A program made the translations under genes and the position numbers. Below are positions 54,007 to 58,526 of a DNA stretch of 58,526 nt, one piece after another; position 1 is the stretch's first letter, and each line of letters begins with the position of its first letter. Under the pieces are notes generated by a model. The model did no database searches. It was given only the letters and a program-made list of their open reading frames with translations, and was not told where the DNA came from. This DNA comes from Pseudomonas sp. CAN1 (GTDB lineage: Bacteria; Pseudomonadota; Gammaproteobacteria; Pseudomonadales; Pseudomonadaceae): assembly GCF_030462585.1 (NCBI RefSeq), contig NZ_JASMRU010000014.1:80338-138863 (forward strand). Reading direction: 5' to 3'.

Positions 54007-55200
54007 TCAGACGCCTTCCTGGCCGCCGAGTTGCACACGGTTGCGCCCGGCCTGCTTGGCGCTGTACAGGCGCTGGTCGCAGCGGGCGAGCAGCTCGCGG
54101 GGCTCGCCCAGCGCGCTTTCGTTGGCCATCGCCGCGCCCAGGCTGATGGTCAGGTGGCGCAGGCGGTCGGGCCGGTAGCAGTGTTCGATGCCCAGGCTGG
54201 CCACCTGTTCGCGCAGGCGTTCGGCCACACAGCGCAGGTCTTCGGCATTGCCCGCTTCGAGCAGGATGGCGAATTCCTCGCCGCCATAACGATAGACGTT
54301 GGCGCCGCCGCCGCGCAGGGTGCTCACCAGGCTTTCGGCCACCTGGCACAGGCAGCGGTCGCCGGCCTGGTGGCCGTAGTGGTCGTTGTAGGGCTTGAAG
54401 TAGTCGATGTCGGCCATCAGCAGGGCGAAGGGCCGGCCGTGGGCGCGCATGCCGTGCCAGCACTCGTTGAGCTGCAGGTCCAGCGCGCGGCGGTTGCCGA
54501 CACCGGTGAGGCCGTCGGTGGCGGCCAGTTCCTGCAGGCGCAGGTTGAGCGAGGCCAGTTCGCTGCGCTGGCGGCGTTCTTCGACGTCGGCGAGGAAGGC
54601 CTGGCGTACGCCCTTGATGTTGGTCCAGCTGATGAACAGGCTGAACAGGGCGATCGGCAGGTAGACCAGGGTGAAGATCAGCAGCGGCTTGGCGGCGCCG
54701 TCGTGGATCAGCCAGACGTTGTACAGAATGATCGCCGAGATGATCGCCGAGACCACAGCGATGCCCTTGAACGAGTAGCGCACGCCGAGGTTGCCCAGCA
54801 GGATGAACACCACCGAGGCATAGAGGAAGAACGGCACGTCGGGCGAGGCGCTGCGCTTGAGCAGCTCGAACCAGGCGATGGTGGAGATGATGTCGTGCAC
54901 CGGCATCAGCATGTCCATCACCAGCACGCTGCGGCTGAAGCGGAACACCAGGAAGATGTTGATCAGGCCGAGCAGGCTCAGGCCGGTACGCAGGAACAGC
55001 GATTCGCGGGCCATGTCCGGGATCAGCAGCGCATCGGCGAGCACGTAGGAGTCGTAGGCCGCCATGGCGATGAAGTTGATCGCCAGCAGGAAGCGCCGGT
55101 AATGCTGGATCACGTAAGCCTTGTAGGCGTCGTGCTGGCGCGGCGCGATCCTCCCTCGATGCTGCTGGGGAGTGGGGCGGGGGAACTCGGGTGCGGTCAT
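54007..55200 (-). CDS. Diguanylate cyclase with membrane-embedded sensor
   Basis: 397 aa. Six hydrophobic helices over residues 25-210 (a MASE-like integral sensor) precede the GGDEF domain (LAATDGLTGVGNRRALDLQLNE...MADIDYFKPYNDHYGHQAGDRCL...YRYGGEEFAIL). The loop is GGEEF and active in appearance, but no RxxD is found five residues before it (sequence GGGANVYRY), so it probably lacks I-site feedback, unlike its neighbour. It makes c-di-GMP in the cytoplasm. Start at 55200 chosen for the full N-terminal segment; the RBS is weak. It is separated from the other cyclase by 107 bp and from the PaiB gene by 213 bp. Confidence 0.9.
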   Translation of the reverse strand: MTAPEFPRPTPQQHRGRIAPRQHDAYKAYVIQHYRRFLLAINFIAMAAYDSYVLADALLIPDMARESLFLRTGLSLLGLINIFLVFRFSRSVLVMDMLMPVHDIISTIAWFELLKRSASPDVPFFLYASVVFILLGNLGVRYSFKGIAVVSAIISAIILYNVWLIHDGAAKPLLIFTLVYLPIALFSLFISWTNIKGVRQAFLADVEERRQRSELASLNLRLQELAATDGLTGVGNRRALDLQLNECWHGMRAHGRPFALLMADIDYFKPYNDHYGHQAGDRCLCQVAESLVSTLRGGGANVYRYGGEEFAILLEAGNAEDLRCVAERLREQVASLGIEHCYRPDRLRHLTISLGAAMANESALGEPRELLARCDQRLYSAKQAGRNRVQLGGQEGV

Positions 55201-55413
55201 CGAGAGTGGGAGCCTGTGTCTGCCATCCGGGGCGAATGCTGGCCAAGGGCTAGAGTAGGGTGGCGGCCCCATCGCCGTCCAGCGGGGCGATGCATAGGGT
55301 GTACCAATTCGTCGCGCCTGGAAGATTGGCTCTGTCAGTCGCGACACCAATGGATCTTTATAAGGTGCCAATGCGGCGGCATGATGACCGCACTTCCTGA
55401 CTTCGAGGCTCCC

Positions 55414-56034
55414 ATGTACGTACCCGCACACTTCGAGGAAACCCGTCCGGACGAGCTGCACCGGCTGATCCGCGAGTATCCCCTGGGCATCCTGGTCACC
55501 GGCCACGACGGCCTGCTGGACGCCAACCACCTGCCGTTCGAGCTGGAACTGTCCGGCGACAAGCCGCTGCTGCGCGCCCACGTCGCGCGCAACAACCCGG
55601 TGTGGCAGGAGGCCGATGGCGAGGAGGTGCTGGTGATCTTCCGTGGCGAACACGCCTATGTGTCGCCCAACTGGTACCCGAGCAAGCACGAGGCGCACCG
55701 CCAGGTGCCGACCTGGAACTACCAGGTGGTGCACGTCCGTGGTCGCCTGCAGGTGATGGACGAGGAGCGCTTCGTGCGCGGCGTGGTCGGCCGCCTGACC
55801 CGCACCCATGAAGCCGGCGAGGCAAAGCCCTGGAAGATGAGCGATTCCACGCCGGAGTTCATCAGCGGCATGCTGGCGAACATCGTTGGCATCGAGGTGG
55901 AGATCGGCGAGATCATCGGCAAATCCAAGCTCAGCCAGAACAAGGAGGAGCGCGACCGCCTGGGCGCCGCCGAGCGCCTGGAGCAGTTGGGTAGCGAGGA
56001 ACTTTCTGCGGCGATGAAGGGCGCCGTGGAGTAA
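55414..56034 (+). CDS. PaiB-like FMN-binding protein
   Basis: 206 aa. MYVPAHFEETRPDELHRLIREYPLGILVTGHDGLLDANHLPFELE and VLVIFRGEHAYVSPNWYPSKHEAHRQVPTWNYQVVHVRGRLQVMDE are the PaiB/FMN-binding negative transcriptional regulator family (split-barrel fold). In Bacillus PaiB affects sporulation and protease genes; in Gram-negatives the role is unknown and an FMN or haem-linked oxidoreductase function is as likely. The start at 55414 has GAGG six bases upstream; an in-frame ATG at 55381 would add eleven residues. Confidence 0.88.
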   Translation: MYVPAHFEETRPDELHRLIREYPLGILVTGHDGLLDANHLPFELELSGDKPLLRAHVARNNPVWQEADGEEVLVIFRGEHAYVSPNWYPSKHEAHRQVPTWNYQVVHVRGRLQVMDEERFVRGVVGRLTRTHEAGEAKPWKMSDSTPEFISGMLANIVGIEVEIGEIIGKSKLSQNKEERDRLGAAERLEQLGSEELSAAMKGAVE

Positions 56035-56084
56035 GTCGGTGGACGGCGAGGCCCGGCGCAGACGTGTCCGGATGTTTCGAAAGG

Positions 56085-56121
56085 TTGGCGAATCGATTGT
56101 TTGGAATGTAATAATATTACA
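56085..56121 (+). promoter_or_regulatory. Promoter with Zur-like palindrome
   Basis: -35 TTGGCG (56085-56090), 18-bp spacer, -10 TAATAA (56109-56114). The perfect 15-bp palindrome TGTAATAATATTACA (56107-56121) covers the -10. With flanks it reads AATGTAATAATATTACAAT, differing from the Zur consensus AATGTTATANTATAACATT mainly at one symmetrical position per arm. Confidence 0.5.
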
Positions 56122-56145
56122 ATTAACTCGCAATCGATCCCCTCC

Positions 56146-57330
56146 ATGACTTCCGCAATCACTCCGCCCGTTCCCCTGGCCGCCCCTGTCAAGGTCGCGA
56201 CCCGCCTCCATTCCATCGATGCCCTGCGCGGGCTGGTGATCCTCTTTATGCTGCTGGACCACGTCCGCGAGACGTTCTACCTGCACATGCAGGTGAGCGA
56301 CCCGATGGACGTGACCCAGACCGACCCGGCGCTGTTCATCAGCCGCACCCTGGCGCACCTGTGTGCGCCGGTGTTCGTCTTCCTCACTGGGCTTTCCGCC
56401 TTCCTCTATGGCGAGAAGCACGAGGGCCGCGCGGCGGTCTCGGCCTTCCTGTTCAAGCGCGGGCTGTTCCTGGTGCTGCTGGAAATCACCCTGGTGAACT
56501 TCGCCTGGACCTTCCAGTTCCCGCCGACGGTGATCTACCTGCAGGTGATCTGGGCCATCGGCCTGAGCATGCTGGCGCTTTCCGCGCTGGTCTGGCTGCC
56601 GCGCGCCGCGCTGGTGGTACTGGGCGTGGCGCTGGTGGCCGGGCACAACCTGCTCGATGGCGTGCACTTCGCCGTCGGCCACTGGGCTCATGTGCCCTGG
56701 GCGGTGCTGCATGATCGCGGCTGGATCGAGGTGAGTGATGCGCTGCGCCTGCGCACGTCCTATCCGTTGCTGCCGTGGATCGGCGTGATCGCCCTGGGCT
56801 ACGCCGTCGGCCCCTGGTTCGGCCGCGCGGCCGATGCCGCCCGGCGCACCCGCAACCTGCTGCTGGCGGCGGCCATCGCGCTGGGTGGCTTCATCGTCCT
56901 GCGTTTGAACAACGGCTATGGCGAGAAGCCCTGGGGCGACGGTGACAGCAGCGTGCAGCTTGCGATGAGCTTCTTCAACATCACCAAGTACCCGCCGTCG
57001 CTCCTGTTCCTGGCGCTGACCCTGGGCCTCGGCCTGCTCCTGCTGGTGTTCTTCGAGCGCCGCGGGCAGGGCGCCCTGACACGCTGGCTGGCGGTGTTCG
57101 GCGCGGCGCCGATGTTCTTCTACCTGCTGCACCTGTATGTGCTGAAGCTGCTGTACCTGGCCGCCGTGGCAATCTGGGGGCTGAACCACGGGCAGTATTT
57201 CGGCTTCGATTCGGTGTGGGCAGTCTGGGCTGGCGCGCTGCTGCTGATCGTTGCGCTGTACCCGCCGGTGCACTGGTTCGCCCGGCTCAAGGCCCGCCGT
57301 CGCGATATCGCCTGGCTGAAGTACCTGTGA
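56146..57330 (+). CDS. Heparan-acetyltransferase-like membrane protein (DUF1624)
   Basis: 394 aa with about ten hydrophobic helices. RLHSIDALRGLVILFMLLDHVRETFYLHM is the conserved DUF1624/HGSNAT opening; the His near DHVRE would correspond to the acyl-carrying His in the human enzyme. Such proteins are thought to move an acetyl group across the membrane to a sugar. The start at 56146 (MTSAIT) is the only ATG before the domain; its RBS is poor, and a TTG at 56101 would fall in the palindrome. Its stop overlaps the GTG start of the porin gene (GTGA). Confidence 0.85.
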   Translation: MTSAITPPVPLAAPVKVATRLHSIDALRGLVILFMLLDHVRETFYLHMQVSDPMDVTQTDPALFISRTLAHLCAPVFVFLTGLSAFLYGEKHEGRAAVSAFLFKRGLFLVLLEITLVNFAWTFQFPPTVIYLQVIWAIGLSMLALSALVWLPRAALVVLGVALVAGHNLLDGVHFAVGHWAHVPWAVLHDRGWIEVSDALRLRTSYPLLPWIGVIALGYAVGPWFGRAADAARRTRNLLLAAAIALGGFIVLRLNNGYGEKPWGDGDSSVQLAMSFFNITKYPPSLLFLALTLGLGLLLLVFFERRGQGALTRWLAVFGAAPMFFYLLHLYVLKLLYLAAVAIWGLNHGQYFGFDSVWAVWAGALLLIVALYPPVHWFARLKARRRDIAWLKYL

Positions 57331-58526
57331 GGCTGCGCAGTTCTGCCGTGCTGCTGGCGCTGTCCGCGCCGGCGTTCGGCGCGGCGCAGGAAGAGTCCGG
57401 CGGCCTCATCGAGGACAGCCGCTGGAGCCTGCTCAATCGTACGGTGTTCGACCAGCGTGAGTACCGCCACGGTGACCGCAACAGCGCTGCGCGCAATGCC
57501 TACAAGCCACGCAGCGAACGCAACGGCTATGCGCAGGAGTGGGCCTACGGGTTGATGGGCAGCCTGCAGTCCGGCTTCACCCAGGGCAGCGTCGGCCTGG
57601 GGCTGGATGCGCACCTGTACCAGGGCGTGCTGCTGGACAGCGGCGGTGGGCGTGCCGGCAAGGCGCGCCTGGTCGGCCTGGACAACGACGGTCACCCGAA
57701 GGACAGCTTCGCCCGGGGTGGCGCGGCGCTGAAGGCGCGGGTTTCCTCGACCACGCTGTGGTGGGGCGAGCAGCGGGTGAAGACGCCGGTGTTCAGCTCC
57801 TCCGACAGCCGCCTGCTGCCGGAAACGGCCACCGGTTTCTTCCTCTCCAGCGAGGAGTTCCCCGGGTTGCGGCTGGTGGGCGGGCACTTCACCGAAAGCA
57901 CCGACCGCAACGCCTCCAGCCATGATCGCGGCTTCGTAGTGAACTACTCCAACGGCCGCCAGGGCGACGCCTTCGACCTCGCGGGGTTCACCTACGCGCC
58001 GGCCAAGGCGGCGAGCCTGAGCCTGTTCACCTCGCGCTATGAAGACAGCTGGCGCCAGGACTACCTCGGCGGCACCTTCAACCAACCGCTGGGCGCGGGG
58101 CAGGACCTGTCGCTGAACCTCAACCTTTACCGCACCCGCGACACCGGGCAGGCGCTCTCCGGGCGCATCGACAACACCACCTGGAGCCTGCTCGGTGGAT
58201 ACGGCTTCGGCGCACACCGGCTGAGCGTCGGTTACCAGCAGGTCGATGGCGATACGCCGTTCGACTATGTGACGCGCGGGGCAATCTTCCTCACCAATGC
58301 GGTGCAGCTGTCGGACTTCAATGCGCCCAATGAGCGCTCCTGGCAGTTGCGCTACGACCTGGACCTGGCGGCCTTCGGCGCGCCGGGGTTGTCGATTGCG
58401 GCTGCTTATGTGCGCGGCACCGACATCGATGGCAGCCATGTCGACCGGCGCGGCGGCTACGCGTACCTGGGCTACGGCGAGGGCGGCAAGCACTGGGAAC
58501 GCGACCTGATGCTGCAATACCGCGTG
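57327..58526 (+). CDS. OprD-family outer-membrane porin, 3' end outside window
   Basis: 400 codons are visible from a GTG start that overlaps the previous stop by four bases. A short signal peptide (VRLRSSAVLLALSAPAFGAAQ) is followed by the typical OprD start GLIEDSRWSLLNRTVFDQREYRHGDRN. Later hallmarks are RNGYAQEWAYGLMGSLQSGFTQGSVGLGLDAHLYQGVLLDSGGGR, LKARVSSTTLWWGEQRVKTPVFSSSDSRLLPETATGFFLSSEEFPGLRLVGGHFT and GYQQVDGDTPFDY. OprD/Occ porins let small carboxylates or basic amino acids through. Substrate unknown. It is cut by the window before its last strands. Confidence 0.93.
   Translation, partial: MRLRSSAVLLALSAPAFGAAQEESGGLIEDSRWSLLNRTVFDQREYRHGDRNSAARNAYKPRSERNGYAQEWAYGLMGSLQSGFTQGSVGLGLDAHLYQGVLLDSGGGRAGKARLVGLDNDGHPKDSFARGGAALKARVSSTTLWWGEQRVKTPVFSSSDSRLLPETATGFFLSSEEFPGLRLVGGHFTESTDRNASSHDRGFVVNYSNGRQGDAFDLAGFTYAPAKAASLSLFTSRYEDSWRQDYLGGTFNQPLGAGQDLSLNLNLYRTRDTGQALSGRIDNTTWSLLGGYGFGAHRLSVGYQQVDGDTPFDYVTRGAIFLTNAVQLSDFNAPNERSWQLRYDLDLAAFGAPGLSIAAAYVRGTDIDGSHVDRRGGYAYLGYGEGGKHWERDLMLQYRV

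Noticed and set aside
54007-57273. A 1088-aa minus-strand frame joining the second cyclase to sequence upstream
   Set aside because: Only the part from 55200 down encodes a cyclase; the rest is antisense to the PaiB and DUF1624 genes and Gln/Arg/His-rich.

Overview
The window is a high-GC, densely coded chromosomal segment. It looks like a Pseudomonas of the P. aeruginosa / P. nitroreducens / P. citronellolis side of the genus. The evidence is a respiratory nar operon in the Pseudomonas order (ending in a parvulin gene), an otsB-GH15-otsA trehalose operon, an agu2-type agmatine operon, an OprD-family porin and four families of Pseudomonas-type intergenic palindromic repeats. I see no tRNA, rRNA, CRISPR array, insertion sequence or prophage. 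Base composition is even apart from a few AT-rich promoter patches. Species-level assignment is an inference.

Layout. 1-1.06 kb: 3' part of a SulP anion transporter. 1.2-5.5 kb: small hypothetical gene, DUF2938 and MFS genes, a tautomerase, and an SDR that lacks the catalytic tyrosine next to a divergent LysR gene. 5.8-8.2 kb: TonB receptor with an STN signalling domain but no adjacent sigma/anti-sigma pair. 8.5-14.7 kb: small metabolic and regulatory genes (thioredoxin-like, NTF2-like, GNAT, Rrf2, membrane protein, methyltransferase, HIT, LysR/EamA pair). 14.7-25.0 kb: dissimilatory nitrate reductase operon, all on the minus strand, in transcription order narK1K2 (one fused 882-aa gene), narG, narH, narJ, narI, parvulin PPIase. 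narXL is not adjacent; a YiiM-like MOSC gene lies upstream instead. 26.7-30.0 kb: LysR regulator divergent from an MHS transporter and a nitrilase. 30.0-36.7 kb: redox cluster (two aldo-keto reductases, CMD-like protein, zinc alcohol dehydrogenase, quinone-oxidoreductase-like MDR, two LysR regulators). 36.7-39 kb: membrane-anchored propeller-like protein, a candidate small RNA and an EAL phosphodiesterase. 39.1-43.1 kb: otsB-GH15-otsA. 43.1-46 kb: cold-shock protein, lipoprotein, and a MerR gene divergent from a flavodoxin-fold oxidoreductase/DUF2798 operon. 46.2-51.4 kb: LysR plus agmatine deiminase, N-carbamoylputrescine amidase, polyamine-binding protein and a Tat-exported second agmatine deiminase. 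51.6-55.2 kb: CobB sirtuin overlapping a diguanylate cyclase, then a second cyclase. 55.4-58.5 kb: PaiB-like protein, then a heparan-acetyltransferase-like membrane protein translationally coupled to an OprD-family porin that runs off the window.

How parts work together: NarK imports nitrate and exports nitrite, and NarGHI reduces nitrate on the cytoplasmic side with NarJ as assembly chaperone. OtsA and OtsB make trehalose. The agu2-type operon converts agmatine to putrescine, with one deiminase apparently placed in the periplasm beside a polyamine-binding protein. Many genes are single transcription units paired with a divergent LysR, MerR or Rrf2-type regulator. Several intergenic regions contain good palindromes that I report as operator candidates. 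The most interesting non-gene signals are a structured candidate sRNA at 37832-37962, a Zur-like palindrome at 56107-56121, a MerR-type 19-bp-spacer promoter at 45532-45562, tandem LysR-like boxes at 31119-31167, and repeat ends that supply the TAG stop codons of several genes. I did not find a clearly new multi-gene defence or mobile system.
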